Below the pieces are notes generated by a model. The model was not told the DNA's origin, searched no databases, and worked only from the letters and a program-made list of their open reading frames with translations. From assembly GCA_964247705.1 (NCBI GenBank), contig CAXTVQ010000018.1:1-64000 (forward strand): a stretch of DNA of 64,000 bases, read 5' to 3'. A program made the translations under genes and the position numbers. Source of the DNA: LMUY01 sp964247705 (GTDB taxonomy: Bacteria > Pseudomonadota > Alphaproteobacteria > Acetobacterales > Acetobacteraceae). Shown one piece after another: positions 8,606-18,713 of the stretch; position 1 is the stretch's first letter; every line of letters starts with the position of its first letter.

Positions 8606-9595
8606 TTGTCAGACGTCCTTGCCGCTACACCCGAGATGCAGCCTCCCGCCGGCCCGGCGCGCCGGCGTGCAATGTCCACCGGCTCGGTCGGCGACCGCGT
8701 GTTCGCCGGCCTCGCCACCGCATCCGGCATCCTCGTATTGGTGCTGCTCGGCGCCATCATCGTCACCCTGTTCATCGGCGGGCTGAAAGCCTTCCGCGCC
8801 TTCGGCTTCGGCTTCCTGACCGACTCCGATTGGGACCCGGTGCAGGACATCTACGGTGCTGCCGTGCCGATCTACGGCACCGTCGTCACCGCCGTGCTCG
8901 CCCTGATCGTCGCCGTGCCGCTTGCCTTCGGGATCGCCTTCTTCCTCACCGAACTGGCGCCGCAACGCGTCCGCAAGCCGATCGGCACGGCCATCGAGTT
9001 GCTGGCCGCCATCCCCTCCATCATCTTCGGCATGTGGGGCTTCTTCGTCATCGTCCCGGTCATGGCCGAATACATCCAGCCCTGGTTCATCGATACCTTC
9101 GGGGACCTCCCCGTCATCGGCGTCCTGTTCTCGGGCGCACCGTTCGGCACCGGCATACTCACCGCGGCGCTGATCCTGGCGGTGATGATCATCCCGTTCA
9201 TCGCCGCCACCATGCGCGACGTATTCCTCACCGTCCCGCCGATGTTCAAGGAATCGGCCTACGGCATCGGCTGCACACGCTGGGAGGTGATGCGCTCGAT
9301 CGTCCTGCCCTATACCCGCAGCTCGGTGGTGGGCGGCATCATGCTGGGCCTCGGTCGCGCCCTGGGCGAGACGCTGGCCGTGACCTTCGTGATCGGCAAC
9401 ACCAATCGCATCTCGCCCTCGCTGTTCGCCCCCGGCAACACCATCGCCTCGCTGGTCGCGCTCGAGTTCCCGGAGTCGCCGGCCGGCAGCCTCAAGCTGT
9501 CCTCGCTCCTGGCGCTGGGCTTCATCCTGTTCGTCATCTCCTTCATCGTGCTGGCCATCTCGCGCCTGCTGCTGCGTCCCCGTGCGAAGGGCTGA
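8606..9595 (+). CDS. pstC: Phosphate ABC transporter permease PstC
   Basis: Inner-membrane subunit of the Pst transporter. The product is 329 residues from a TTG at 8606; later ATGs at residues 11 and 23 are alternatives, so the start is unsure. Conserved features are a first membrane helix at about residues 34-57, VPLAFGIAFFLTELAP, the PSIIFGMWGFFVI segment, and the EAA-type loop FKESAYGIGCTRWEVMRSIVLP that contacts PstB, followed by GLGRALGETLAVTFVIGN. It lies 4 bases before pstA. Confidence 0.95.
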   Translation: MSDVLAATPEMQPPAGPARRRAMSTGSVGDRVFAGLATASGILVLVLLGAIIVTLFIGGLKAFRAFGFGFLTDSDWDPVQDIYGAAVPIYGTVVTAVLALIVAVPLAFGIAFFLTELAPQRVRKPIGTAIELLAAIPSIIFGMWGFFVIVPVMAEYIQPWFIDTFGDLPVIGVLFSGAPFGTGILTAALILAVMIIPFIAATMRDVFLTVPPMFKESAYGIGCTRWEVMRSIVLPYTRSSVVGGIMLGLGRALGETLAVTFVIGNTNRISPSLFAPGNTIASLVALEFPESPAGSLKLSSLLALGFILFVISFIVLAISRLLLRPRAKG

Positions 9596-9598
9596 GCG

Positions 9599-10521
9599 AT
9601 GAGCACCACCGCACTCCCGGCCAACGTCCCGGCCGACATCGCGCGCAAGCACGCGGTCGCCTCCCGCCTGGCCCGGCGCCGGCGCATATCCGACAAGGTC
9701 GTGGCCGCGCTCTGCATCCTGGCCACGGTGATCGGGCTGGCATTGCTGGTATCGATCCTGTGGACGCTGATCTCGCGCGGCATCGCCGGCCTCTCCCTCG
9801 GCGTGCTGTACAAGAACACCGCGCCGGCCGGATCCAACGGCGGCCTCGCCAACGCCATCGTCGGCACCGTGCTGCAGACCGCAGTGGGCACGCTGATTGG
9901 CACGCCGATCGGCCTCATGGTCGGCACCTACCTGTCCGAGTATTCCGCAGGGTCGGCGCTCGGCAACGCAGTGCGCTTCGTCTCGGACGTGCTGCTCTCG
10001 GCACCGTCCATCCTGATCGGCCTGTTCATCTACCTGCTGATCGTGCTTCCCACCGGCGGCTTCTCCGGCATCGCCGGGTGCGTGGCGCTGGCGGTCATCG
10101 TGATCCCCATCGTAGTGCGCACGACCGAGGACATGCTCCGCCTCATCCCGATCTCGCTGCGCGAGGCCGCGGTCGCCCTTGGCGCGCCGAAATGGAAGGC
10201 GATCGTCTTCATCTGCTACCCGGCGGCGGTGGACGGGATCCTCACCGGCGTGCTGCTCGCCGTCGCCCGTATCGCCGGGGAAACCGCGCCGTTGCTGTTC
10301 ACCAGCCTCGGCAACCTCAACGCGACGGTCGACGTCACCCGTCCGCAAACGTTGATCACGGCTTTCGGCCAGGCCATGTCCAGCCTGCCCGTCACGATCT
10401 ATCAATACGCCGGGTCGGCCTACCAGGATTTGGTGGACCTGTCCTGGGTCGCGGCGCTGCTGATCACCTTCGGCGTGCTCGCCCTGAACATCATCGCGCG
10501 GCTGGCCCTGAGCAAGCGCCA

Positions 10522-10525
<4 letters not shown>
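9599..10525 (+). CDS. pstA: Phosphate ABC transporter permease PstA
   Basis: Second Pst permease, 308 residues, about six membrane segments. Family landmarks are TPIGLMVGTYLSEY, LLSAPSILIGLFIYLLIV, the EAA-type loop REAAVALGAPKWKAIVFICYP and VARIAGETAPLLFT. It begins 4 bases after the pstC stop, and its own stop overlaps the pstB start by ATGA, so the three transporter genes are translationally coupled. Confidence 0.95.
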
Positions 10526-11382
<857 letters not shown>

Positions 11383-11397
11383 GGGAGACCAACGCAC

Positions 11398-12129
11398 ATG
11401 GCAGACAACCAGTCCGGGCACATCGTCCGCTCCTACAGCCAGGAACTCGCGACGCTGCGGGACCGGATGACCGAGATGGGCGGCCTGGTGGAGGCGCAGG
11501 TCGCCGCCGCCGCTGCCGCCGTGGTCCACCAGGATAGCGCCGCCGCCACCCAGGCCGTCGAGCAGGACCCGGCGGTCGACGCGCTCGAGCGGGAAGTGGA
11601 AAGCCAGGTCATCCGCATGCTGGCCCTGCGCCAGCCGATGGCCCAGGACCTGCGCCAGATCGTCGCCGCGCTCAAGATCACCGCCGGGCTGGAGCGGATC
11701 GGCGACTACGCCAGCAACGTCGCCAAGCGCTCCATCGTGCTGTCGCAATACGCGCTGCCGTTCAGCCTCTCGGGCATCGCCCACATGTGCCGGCTGGTGC
11801 AGGAGAACCTGAAGCTCATCGTGGACGCCGTCACCGAGGACGACGCGGCCAAGGCGATGCAGGTGTGGCGCTCGGACCAGGCGGTAGACGACATCTACAC
11901 CGCCATCTTCCGCGAGCTCGTCACCTACATGATGGAGGATCCGCGCAACATCACGCCGTGCACCCACCTCCTGTTCATCGCCAAGAACCTCGAGCGCATC
12001 GGCGACCACGCGACCAACATCGCCGAGACGGTGCACTACGCCGTAACGGGCGAGGCGCTGCCCGAGAGCCGGCCCAAGGGCGACACCTCGGCCTATGCCG
12101 TCGTCCGGCCCCGTGACGGTGGGGAATAG
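11398..12129 (+). CDS. phoU: Phosphate signalling complex protein PhoU
   Basis: Cytoplasmic regulator that links the Pst transporter to the PhoR/PhoB pair, keeping the Pho regulon off when phosphate is ample. At 243 residues it has the double three-helix-bundle layout with two repeats of the metal-binding ExxxD-type motif: GLERIGDYASNVAKRS near residue 99 and NLERIGDHATNIAETVHY near residue 199. A good Shine-Dalgarno sequence (GGGAG) precedes the ATG. phoB begins 3 bases after its stop. Confidence 0.97.
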   Translation: MADNQSGHIVRSYSQELATLRDRMTEMGGLVEAQVAAAAAAVVHQDSAAATQAVEQDPAVDALEREVESQVIRMLALRQPMAQDLRQIVAALKITAGLERIGDYASNVAKRSIVLSQYALPFSLSGIAHMCRLVQENLKLIVDAVTEDDAAKAMQVWRSDQAVDDIYTAIFRELVTYMMEDPRNITPCTHLLFIAKNLERIGDHATNIAETVHYAVTGEALPESRPKGDTSAYAVVRPRDGGE

Positions 12130-12132
12130 GCC

Positions 12133-12849
12133 ATGGGCGACATCATGCAGGTCGGCGCCAAGCCCTTGGTGCTGGTCGTGGAGGACGAGGCGGCGCTGGC
12201 GACCATGCTGCGCTACAACCTCGAGAAGCAGGGTTTCCGCGTCGACGAGGCGGTCGATGGCCAGGAGGCGCTGACCCGCATCGCCGAGGCGCAGCCGGAC
12301 CTGGTGCTGCTGGACTGGATGCTGCCGGTGATGAGCGGCATCGAGGTCTGCCGCCAGATCCGCCGCCGCCCCAACACGCGGGACCTCCCCGTGATCATGG
12401 TCACCGCCCGCACCGAAGACGGGGACGCCGTGCGCGGCCTGAACACGGGGGCCGACGACTACATCACCAAGCCGTTCAACATGGAGGCGCTGCTCGCCCG
12501 CATGCGCGCCCTGCTGCGCCGCTCGGGCGGCGTGCCGGCCAAGGGGCGGCTGCAGTTCCACGACATCGCCATGGACCTTTCGGCCCACCGGGTGCAGCGC
12601 AACGCCCGCCCGATCCATCTCGGCCCGACCGAGTTCCGGCTGCTGGAATTCTTCATGCAGCACCCGCGCCGGGTGTTCTCCCGCGAGGAGCTGCTGGACG
12701 CCGTATGGGGCCCGGACATCCACGTGGAGCCCCGCACGGTGGACGTCCACATCCGCCGCCTGCGTAAATCCATCAACGGGGCAGGGGAGCTGGACCTGGT
12801 CCGCACCGTGCGCGCGGCGGGATACGCCCTGGACACGGACAGCGTCTAA
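12133..12849 (+). CDS. phoB: Phosphate regulon response regulator PhoB
   Basis: Two-component response regulator of 238 residues. The receiver domain has acidic residues Glu17-Asp18, phospho-acceptor Asp61 in LVLLDWMLP and Lys113 in YITKPF. The C-terminal winged-helix DNA-binding domain contains LGPTEFRLLEFFMQHPRRVF and ends in VDVHIRRLRKSIN. Strong similarity to PhoB plus operon membership supports the name over other OmpR-family members. No phoR kinase lies next to it in this window. Its own operon carries the Pho box, so positive feedback is expected. Confidence 0.95.
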   Translation: MGDIMQVGAKPLVLVVEDEAALATMLRYNLEKQGFRVDEAVDGQEALTRIAEAQPDLVLLDWMLPVMSGIEVCRQIRRRPNTRDLPVIMVTARTEDGDAVRGLNTGADDYITKPFNMEALLARMRALLRRSGGVPAKGRLQFHDIAMDLSAHRVQRNARPIHLGPTEFRLLEFFMQHPRRVFSREELLDAVWGPDIHVEPRTVDVHIRRLRKSINGAGELDLVRTVRAAGYALDTDSV

Positions 12850-12892
12850 CAAGCACGGTGTTGTGGATATGCCGACCGCATATACTCCGTCG

Positions 12893-13117
12893 ATGACCAC
12901 ACGAACCACCTTGTTCTTGTCCAACCGGTCCCAAGCCCTGCGGCTCCCAAAGGCTGTTGCGTTCGGCAGCGACATCCGGGAAGTCGTGATCCTGCGCGAC
13001 GGGCCGCGGCGCGTGGTGCTACCGGTGGATGTCGTGTGGGACGATTTCTTCGACGCGCCGGGCACGGACCTGGCTGACCGGGCGCAACCGGCCGTGCAGG
13101 AGCGCGACACCTTCTGA
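12893..13117 (+). CDS. VapB/MazE-type antitoxin, orphan
   Basis: A 74-residue protein starting at ATG 12893 (MTTRTTLFLSNRSQALRLP). NRSQALRLPKAVAF and EVVILRDG are the SpoVT/AbrB DNA-binding half of VapB (VagC-like) antitoxins, and VVWDDFFDAPGTDL is the toxin-binding tail seen in this family. In intact modules the VapC PIN-domain toxin follows with an overlapping start. Here only a 19-codon stub follows. An earlier in-frame ATG at 12863 is less likely because it adds a non-conserved extension. Confidence 0.8.
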   Translation: MTTRTTLFLSNRSQALRLPKAVAFGSDIREVVILRDGPRRVVLPVDVVWDDFFDAPGTDLADRAQPAVQERDTF

Positions 13118-13176
13118 TGCTCCGGTTCCACCAGCACGACGAACCAGTGTCGAAGCGCACTCCAAGCGTAGGCTGA
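13117..13176 (+). pseudogene. Vestigial vapC start after the antitoxin
   Basis: An ATG overlaps the antitoxin stop by one base (TGATG), exactly where vapC normally begins, and the first codons read MLRF as in many VapC proteins. The frame then diverges (HQHDEPVSKRTPSVG) and stops after 19 residues. None of the PIN-domain acidic residues (LDTN motif) appears. I read it as the 5' stub of a deleted toxin gene. It could be a chance short frame. Confidence 0.45.
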
Positions 13177-13187
13177 GAGAGACCAGC

Positions 13188-13931
13188 TTAACCATCCGGC
13201 TGACGCCACGGCGGGCCAGGGTACCACGTCCAATGCGCTCCCTCGGGTGGGGCAATCCCGTCCGCTGTCCTGAACCGGCCCGCCTCTGCAAACGGCGGTG
13301 TCACGAGCATCCGCGCCGCATCCAGCCCGAGGTCGCGGCAGATCCCGGTGATGATCTCCTCTGCGGGCACCCGGCCGAGTGCGGCCTCCTCGTCCAGCCG
13401 CTCCAGCCGTTCCTCCAGCGCCTCGGTCAGGCGCTCGCGCTCCGTCTCGCGCACGCCTTGCTCAAGCATCCCCGCCTCAGACCCGGCCAGCGTGCGCTCG
13501 ATCACCTCGGCCACGCCGCGCACGACGTGCCGCCGCGCCATCGCCTGGTTGTCATCGGCCGCGCTCCGCCGGGCCCAGGCGCCATCGATCCGCTCTGCCA
13601 TCGCCACCGTCAGCCGCACCGACCGCGCCACCTTGGCGAACGCACGTGAAACGACATCGGCCCGCGTGACAACCGTATGCCGCGCCTCGGCCGCCGCGGC
13701 ATACGCCCGGTCCTGCTCGATCGCCTCGGCCAACGAGCTCGCCACGGTTTCCCGCACGCCGTCTTCGACACTGACCCGCGCAGCCGCCTCGGCTGCCGCG
13801 GTCTCGGCCTCCGCCGCCCGCCCGACCATCCGCGCGACACTCAGCCCGATCTGCACCAGTTCGGCCAAAGCGCTGCGATACCCCTCGGGGGCACGCGCGG
13901 TCTCATCGGTTCGGGCAGACGCTGTGTTCAT
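13188..13931 (-). CDS. Alanine/glutamate-rich helical protein of unknown function
   Basis: Not recognised. From ATG 13931 the product has 247 residues; a GTG at 13949 would add six. It is soluble, rich in Ala, Glu and Arg, and probably almost entirely helical. A repeated pattern of VARSVRLTVAMAERIDGAW and RRHVVRGVAEVIERTLAG type is followed by a coiled-coil-like Glu/Arg stretch (about 155-190) and a C-terminal tail with WTWYPGPPWRQP. It lies convergent with the antitoxin gene. No signal peptide or membrane segment is seen. Confidence 0.7.
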   Translation of the reverse strand: MNTASARTDETARAPEGYRSALAELVQIGLSVARMVGRAAEAETAAAEAAARVSVEDGVRETVASSLAEAIEQDRAYAAAAEARHTVVTRADVVSRAFAKVARSVRLTVAMAERIDGAWARRSAADDNQAMARRHVVRGVAEVIERTLAGSEAGMLEQGVRETERERLTEALEERLERLDEEAALGRVPAEEIITGICRDLGLDAARMLVTPPFAEAGRFRTADGIAPPEGAHWTWYPGPPWRQPDG

Positions 13932-13994
13932 GGAACAAACATAGAACACGAAGACGCAACGAAGTCAACCGGCCCGTTCCATACCCCGTATGTT

Positions 13995-14010
13995 TCCCGC
14001 TCTTGCGGGA
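13995..14010 (-). terminator. Short hairpin after the PfpI-like gene (weak)
   Basis: TCCCGC and GCGGGA form a 6-bp stem with a TCTT/AAGA loop, 20 bases beyond the stop of the minus-strand PfpI-like gene. There is no U-run, so termination is only a guess. Confidence 0.2.
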
Positions 14011-14029
14011 CAACGGCACCGCCCGCCGG

Positions 14030-14668
14030 CTACAGCGTAACGTGCCCCAGCGCGGCCCGGTTGGCGGCGTAAGCCCGGTCATACTCGATGACCTTCGCCA
14101 CCTCCGACCGCGCACCCTCGCCGTACATCCGGCCCAGCAGATAAAGCGTCGCGTCGATCGCCAGTGACACGCCGCCCCCCGTGACGACCCCTTGATCGAC
14201 CACGCACGCCGCCACCGGCCGGACCGAAGCGTTCTCGGCAAGCAGCGCCAACGGCGAGACGGCCTCCTGCCCAACCGCATGGCGCCGTGTGGTGGCGGCA
14301 TGCCCGTCCAGCAAACCCGCGGCCGACAGGATCATCGCCCCCGTGCAGACCGAGGCGACCCCAAGCGGCGGCAGGCCGCGCAGCCACGCCATCAGCGCCG
14401 GGTCCGCCGCAGCCTGCGGCCAACCCGCGCCGCCGCACACGATCACCACGTCGCACGGCGGCGCTGTATCGATGCCGTAATCCGCCTGCACCGTCACGCC
14501 GCCCGCCAGCCGCACCGGGCCGGCCCGCCGCGCGATCACCGCCGCCGCAACCTCCGGCAGCACCCGGCGCGCCATCGAAACCACGCCCACGGTGCCGCCC
14601 AGGTCGATCGGCTCCACGCCGTCGTAGATCAACACGCCCAGCCGGGCCGGATCGGTCGATGCCTTCAT
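14030..14668 (-). CDS. DJ-1/PfpI-family protein (class I glutamine amidotransferase-like)
   Basis: A 212-residue DJ-1/PfpI-fold protein. The N-terminus LGVLIYDGVEPIDLGGTVGVV and the nucleophile elbow ASVCTGAMILSAAG (Cys108) are those of the N-terminal domain of GATase1/AraC-type regulators. There is no C-terminal helix-turn-helix, so it is the stand-alone form. Catalytic role is unknown; relatives include isonitrile hydratases and proteases. It is transcribed divergently from the MHS transporter with an 82-base gap. Confidence 0.85.
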   Translation of the reverse strand: MKASTDPARLGVLIYDGVEPIDLGGTVGVVSMARRVLPEVAAAVIARRAGPVRLAGGVTVQADYGIDTAPPCDVVIVCGGAGWPQAAADPALMAWLRGLPPLGVASVCTGAMILSAAGLLDGHAATTRRHAVGQEAVSPLALLAENASVRPVAACVVDQGVVTGGGVSLAIDATLYLLGRMYGEGARSEVAKVIEYDRAYAANRAALGHVTL

Positions 14669-14750
14669 GTCCCACCGCTATTCATGGTGCAGTAACGAAT
14701 TGAATGCTGTTATCCTTCGGCCGAGTGCCAGCGCGAGTAAAGGAAGTCCG

Positions 14751-16073
14751 ATGAGCGGTCACGTCCAAGCCGTCGAGCTGCCCGCGCCAGCCGCGCAGGT
14801 CTCTCCCATGCGGCACGTGCTCTGGGCGAGCGTGATCGGCACCACGATCGAGTGGTATGACTTCCTGATCTACGGCACGGCCGCGGCGCTCGTGTTCAAC
14901 AAGCTGTTCTTCCCGAGTTTCGACCCGGCGACCGGCACGCTCGCAGCCTTCGGGACCTACGCCGTGGGCTTCGCCGCACGTCCGGTCGGCGGCATCGTGT
15001 TCGGCCATTTCGGCGACCGGATCGGCCGCAAGGCCATGCTGATCCTCACCATGCTGATCATGGGCGGCGGCACCTTCCTGATCGGCTGCCTGCCAACGTA
15101 CGGGCAGATCGGCATCTGGGCGCCCGTGCTGCTCATCGTGCTCCGGTTCATCCAAGGCATCGGGCTGGGCGGCGAGTGGGGCGGCGCCGTGCTGATGGTG
15201 GTGGAACACGCGCCGCCCAGGCAACGCGGCCTCTACGGCAGCCTGGTGCAGATCGGCTTCCCGCTCGGCGTCGCAGCGTCCACCGGGATCTTCGTTCCGC
15301 TCAGCAGCCTGCCGGCCGATGCCTTCCTGTCCTGGGGCTGGCGCGTTCCGTTCCTGCTCAGCTTCATCCTGGTCGCAGTCGGGCTGTTCGTACGCATGCG
15401 GCTCAGCGAGACGCCGGCCTTCGTACGGGCGCGCGAGCAGCAAAGGCTCACGCGCCGGCCCTTCACGGAAGTCATCACGACCATGCCGCGGGTGTTCCTG
15501 GTCGCGGTCGGGATGAAGATTTCCGAGGTCGCGTGGGTCTACGTGCTGACGGTGTTCTCCGTCGTGTATGCAACGACGAAGCTCGGCCTGCCCCGTTCGC
15601 TGATCCTCGACGGCATCATCGTCGGCGCGTTGGCGGAGCTGTTCACCTTGCCGCTCGTGGGCATGCTGTCGGACCGGTTCGGGCGCAAGCCGATCTACCT
15701 CGTCGGCGTCGCGTGTTCCATCGCGGCGGCCTACCCGCTGTTCATGGTGCTGGAGACGCGCGATCCGACGGTGGTCATCCTCGGCGTGGCGCTGATCATG
15801 AACCTCACCCACGCGATCGGTTTCGGCATCGGCGCCTCCTGGATGCCGGAGCTGTTCGGCACCAGCGTCCGCTACACCGGCGCCTCCCTCGGGTGCCAGG
15901 TTTCGGCGGCGTTGAGCGGCGGGTTCGCCCCGATCATCGCCACCGCACTGCTCGCCTGGGCAGGGGCGACGTGGCCGGTCTCGCTCTACCTGGTCGTGCT
16001 GGGCTGTATCGCAGCCGTGGCGGTGCTGGCCGCGAAGGAGACACATAAGTCCGAGATCGGCAGCCCCGTTTGA
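14751..16073 (+). CDS. MFS transporter, metabolite:H+ symporter (MHS) family
   Basis: A 440-residue, about 12-helix cytoplasmic-membrane symporter. ATG 14751 is preceded by AAGGAAG. The early motif VIGTTIEWYDFLIYG is diagnostic of the MHS family (ShiA, KgtP, ProP, citrate and dicarboxylate carriers). GHFGDRIGRKAML (loop 2-3) and RFIQGIGLGGEWGGAVLM are MFS motifs of the same family. The substrate cannot be named from sequence; organic acids or osmolytes are usual. Confidence 0.9.
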   Translation: MSGHVQAVELPAPAAQVSPMRHVLWASVIGTTIEWYDFLIYGTAAALVFNKLFFPSFDPATGTLAAFGTYAVGFAARPVGGIVFGHFGDRIGRKAMLILTMLIMGGGTFLIGCLPTYGQIGIWAPVLLIVLRFIQGIGLGGEWGGAVLMVVEHAPPRQRGLYGSLVQIGFPLGVAASTGIFVPLSSLPADAFLSWGWRVPFLLSFILVAVGLFVRMRLSETPAFVRAREQQRLTRRPFTEVITTMPRVFLVAVGMKISEVAWVYVLTVFSVVYATTKLGLPRSLILDGIIVGALAELFTLPLVGMLSDRFGRKPIYLVGVACSIAAAYPLFMVLETRDPTVVILGVALIMNLTHAIGFGIGASWMPELFGTSVRYTGASLGCQVSAALSGGFAPIIATALLAWAGATWPVSLYLVVLGCIAAVAVLAAKETHKSEIGSPV

Positions 16074-16095
16074 TCTCCTGCCGTGAGCGGCGAAA

Positions 16096-17586
16096 TCATG
16101 GCTTCCGCCCGAACACCCGGTGCCGGAACGCCAGCGCCTCCGCCACGTCCATCCGCCGCACCACCGGCACCCGCCCAAGATCCGCGATCGTCCGCGCCAC
16201 CCGCAGCACCCGGGTGAACCCTCGTGCTGACAACCGCAACTTCTCGGCCGCCTGCTCCGCCAGCGCCCGCGCCTCGGGCTGCAGCTCCATCGCACTCACA
16301 TCGGCCTCCGCGTTCACCGCCCCACGCTCGCGCTGTATCTGACGCGCGGCTGCGACCCGCGCCGCCACCGCCGCACTCGGCTCGCCCGCGGGCGCCCGGC
16401 TCAGCTCCGCAGGGCCGATCGGCTGCACCTGCACCGTCATGTCGATGCGGTCCAGCAGCGGTCCGCTGATCCGGCTCAGATAATCCTCTCCGCAACGCGG
16501 CGCCTTGCCGCACTCGCGCGAAGGGTCGCCGAGATGGCCGCACCGGCACGGGTTCATCGCCGCGATCAACTGGAACCGCGCCGGGTATGTCACGTGCGCC
16601 GCAGCCCGCGCCACCGTCGTCCGCCCGGTCTCGAGCGGTGTGCGCAACGCTTCCAATGCCGGGCGCGGAAACTCCGGCAACTCGTCCAGGAACAGCACAC
16701 CACGATGCGCGAGGCTCACCTCGCCCGGCCGCGCGCGCTGCCCGCCCCCGGTCAGCGCCGCCGGGCTGGCCGAGTGGTGCGGCTCGCGGTACGGCGGCCG
16801 CTTGATCATCAACCCCCCGGTCAGCATTCCTGCAACCGAGTGGATCGTGCTCACCTCCAGCGCCTCCCCCGGCGTCAGGTCCGGCAGCAATCCCGGCAGC
16901 CGGCACGCCAGCATCGACTTGCCGGCGCCCGGCGGCCCCACCAGCAACAGATTATGCCCGCCGCCCGCAGCCACCTCCACCGCCCGCTTGGCCGCTTCCA
17001 TCCCCTTCACGTCCGCCATGTCCGGCCCGGCCAGCAGGTCCGCCACCCCGGCGGGAAGCGGCGGCGTCATCACCTGCGTGCCCCGGAAATGGTTGACCGC
17101 GCACAGCAGGTTCGGCAGCGCCAGCACCTGGATCTGCCCAGCCCACGCCGCCTCGCCGCCCTGCGACGCCGGGCAAATCAGCCCCAACCCGCGCGCCGAG
17201 GCCCCGATCGCCGCCGGCAGCACGCCGGCCACGGGGTTCAGCGTCCCATCCAGCGACAACTCGCCAAGGGCGGCGAACTCGGCCAGATCCTCCCGCGGCA
17301 GCACGTCCATCGCCGCCAGCACGCACAGCGCGATCGGCAGGTCGAAGTGGCTGCCTTCCTTCAGCAGGTCCGCCGGCGCCAGGTTGATCAGCACCCGGCG
17401 CGGCGGCAAGGCCAGCCCCATCGCCGTCAGTGCCGCCCGCACCCGCTCCCGCGCTTCGCCGACCGCCTTGTCCGGCAGCCCGACCACCAGGAACGCGGGC
17501 AAGCCGCTCGACACCTGGACCTGAACCTCGACCGGCACCGCCTCCACCCCGGCAAACGCAAAAGACTGGACGCGGGCCAAGCTCAT
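16096..17586 (-). CDS. comM: YifB/ComM-family Mg-chelatase-like AAA ATPase
   Basis: A 496-residue protein from ATG 17586 (MSLARVQSFAFAG). Domains in order: N-terminal Lon-protease-like domain (about 20-145), AAA+ Mg-chelatase core with Walker A GPPGAGKSML and Walker B GVLFLDELPEF, a zinc-type cysteine cluster CRCGHLGDPSREC followed by C in GKAPRCG, and the C-terminal Mg_chelatase_C region with LSARGFTRVLRVARTIADL. ComM is a hexameric helicase that promotes branch migration during natural transformation. It is probably co-transcribed with the upstream deacetylase-like gene, 22 bases away. Confidence 0.94.
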   Translation of the reverse strand: MSLARVQSFAFAGVEAVPVEVQVQVSSGLPAFLVVGLPDKAVGEARERVRAALTAMGLALPPRRVLINLAPADLLKEGSHFDLPIALCVLAAMDVLPREDLAEFAALGELSLDGTLNPVAGVLPAAIGASARGLGLICPASQGGEAAWAGQIQVLALPNLLCAVNHFRGTQVMTPPLPAGVADLLAGPDMADVKGMEAAKRAVEVAAGGGHNLLLVGPPGAGKSMLACRLPGLLPDLTPGEALEVSTIHSVAGMLTGGLMIKRPPYREPHHSASPAALTGGGQRARPGEVSLAHRGVLFLDELPEFPRPALEALRTPLETGRTTVARAAAHVTYPARFQLIAAMNPCRCGHLGDPSRECGKAPRCGEDYLSRISGPLLDRIDMTVQVQPIGPAELSRAPAGEPSAAVAARVAAARQIQRERGAVNAEADVSAMELQPEARALAEQAAEKLRLSARGFTRVLRVARTIADLGRVPVVRRMDVAEALAFRHRVFGRKP

Positions 17587-17608
17587 GACGCTCGTGCCAG
17601 TGCGGCAC

Positions 17609-18640
17609 TCATCCTCGGAACGCGGACAAGAACGCCTGCAGCAGGGTCCCAAGCGCCTCGACGTTGTAGCCGCCCTCCTGGATGAACGCCGCCGGCAAGG
17701 CCAGCCGCCCGATCGCCGCTCCCGCCCGGGCAAACCCCTCCGCCGACACCGAAAGGAAATTGAGCGGCTCGTCGCGCGAAGCATCGAAGCCGAGGCTGAC
17801 CACCAGCGCGTCCGCCCCGAACCGCTCGATGCTGCGCAACGCCGTCTCCAGCGCCGCCAGCCAACCGAGGTCCCCGGTCCCGGCTGCCAGCGGAAAATTA
17901 CGGTTGAAGCCGATCCCGGCGCCCCCGCCCAACTCGTCGGCATGGCCCACGAACCAGGGGTAGTAACCCGCCGGGTCACCGTGGATGGAGGTGAACAGCA
18001 CGTCGTCCCGCGACCAGAAGATGCCCTGCGTGCCGTTGCCGTGGTGGCTGTCGATATCCAGCACCGCAACCCGGCGCGCGCCGTGCTCGATCAGCCGTTC
18101 GACCGCCAGCGCCGCGTTGTTCAGGTAGCAGTGCCCCCCCGCCCGCGCCGCATAGGCATGATGCCCCGGCGGCCGGCACAGCGCGTAGCAGTCGCGGTTG
18201 CACGCGGCCTCGTCCGCCGCGGCCAGGGCGCAGGCGGCCGCCGCGGCGATCGACGGCCAGCTCTCCGCTCCGATCGGGCACGCCGCATCGGCCGAGAACC
18301 AACCGGCACGCCCGATGACGGAACTCGGCGGGCGGGCGCCGGTCAGCAGCATCTCGGGCGAAGGATGCATGTTGGCGACCACCTCGGGCCCGGCATCCTC
18401 CATCGCCGACCAATCCGCCGCGGCGCATTCGAGCCAGTCGAGGTAGTCCGCCGAGTGCACACGCTCGAGCGCGCCGCGGCTGCTGGGCGTGGGCGCGGTG
18501 ACGTCCAGGCCCATCGCCTCGCATCCGGCGAGCAGCGATCGGGCACGGGCTGGCGTTTCGAAATTACTGCGGACCTGGCCGCGTTGCAGAAAGAAGCGCG
18601 GCGCGTGAGCCAACTGCGCCGGATCCCAAAATGCCTTCAA
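17609..18640 (-). CDS. Histone deacetylase / acetylpolyamine amidohydrolase family protein
   Basis: A Zn-dependent deacetylase-fold enzyme of 343 residues. I place the start at TTG 18640 (MKAFWDPAQLAHAP) because GGAGG lies 8 bases upstream and the family begins near here; longer upstream frames are non-conserved. Active-site motifs are RPPGHHAY (His pair), DIDSHHGNGTQ (metal-binding Asp and His) and LGFDASRDEPL (metal Asp), then QEGGYNVE. Bacterial members mostly act on acetylated polyamines or small acylated amines; histones are not expected substrates. It is divergent from the following binding-protein gene. Confidence 0.9.
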   Translation of the reverse strand: MKAFWDPAQLAHAPRFFLQRGQVRSNFETPARARSLLAGCEAMGLDVTAPTPSSRGALERVHSADYLDWLECAAADWSAMEDAGPEVVANMHPSPEMLLTGARPPSSVIGRAGWFSADAACPIGAESWPSIAAAAACALAAADEAACNRDCYALCRPPGHHAYAARAGGHCYLNNAALAVERLIEHGARRVAVLDIDSHHGNGTQGIFWSRDDVLFTSIHGDPAGYYPWFVGHADELGGGAGIGFNRNFPLAAGTGDLGWLAALETALRSIERFGADALVVSLGFDASRDEPLNFLSVSAEGFARAGAAIGRLALPAAFIQEGGYNVEALGTLLQAFLSAFRG

Positions 18641-18713
18641 ACGTACCGTCCTCCGTGATGCGCGCACGCTAATGCGTTTCAACGGTGTCCGAAACCGGCT
18701 AGCGTCGCCTTCG

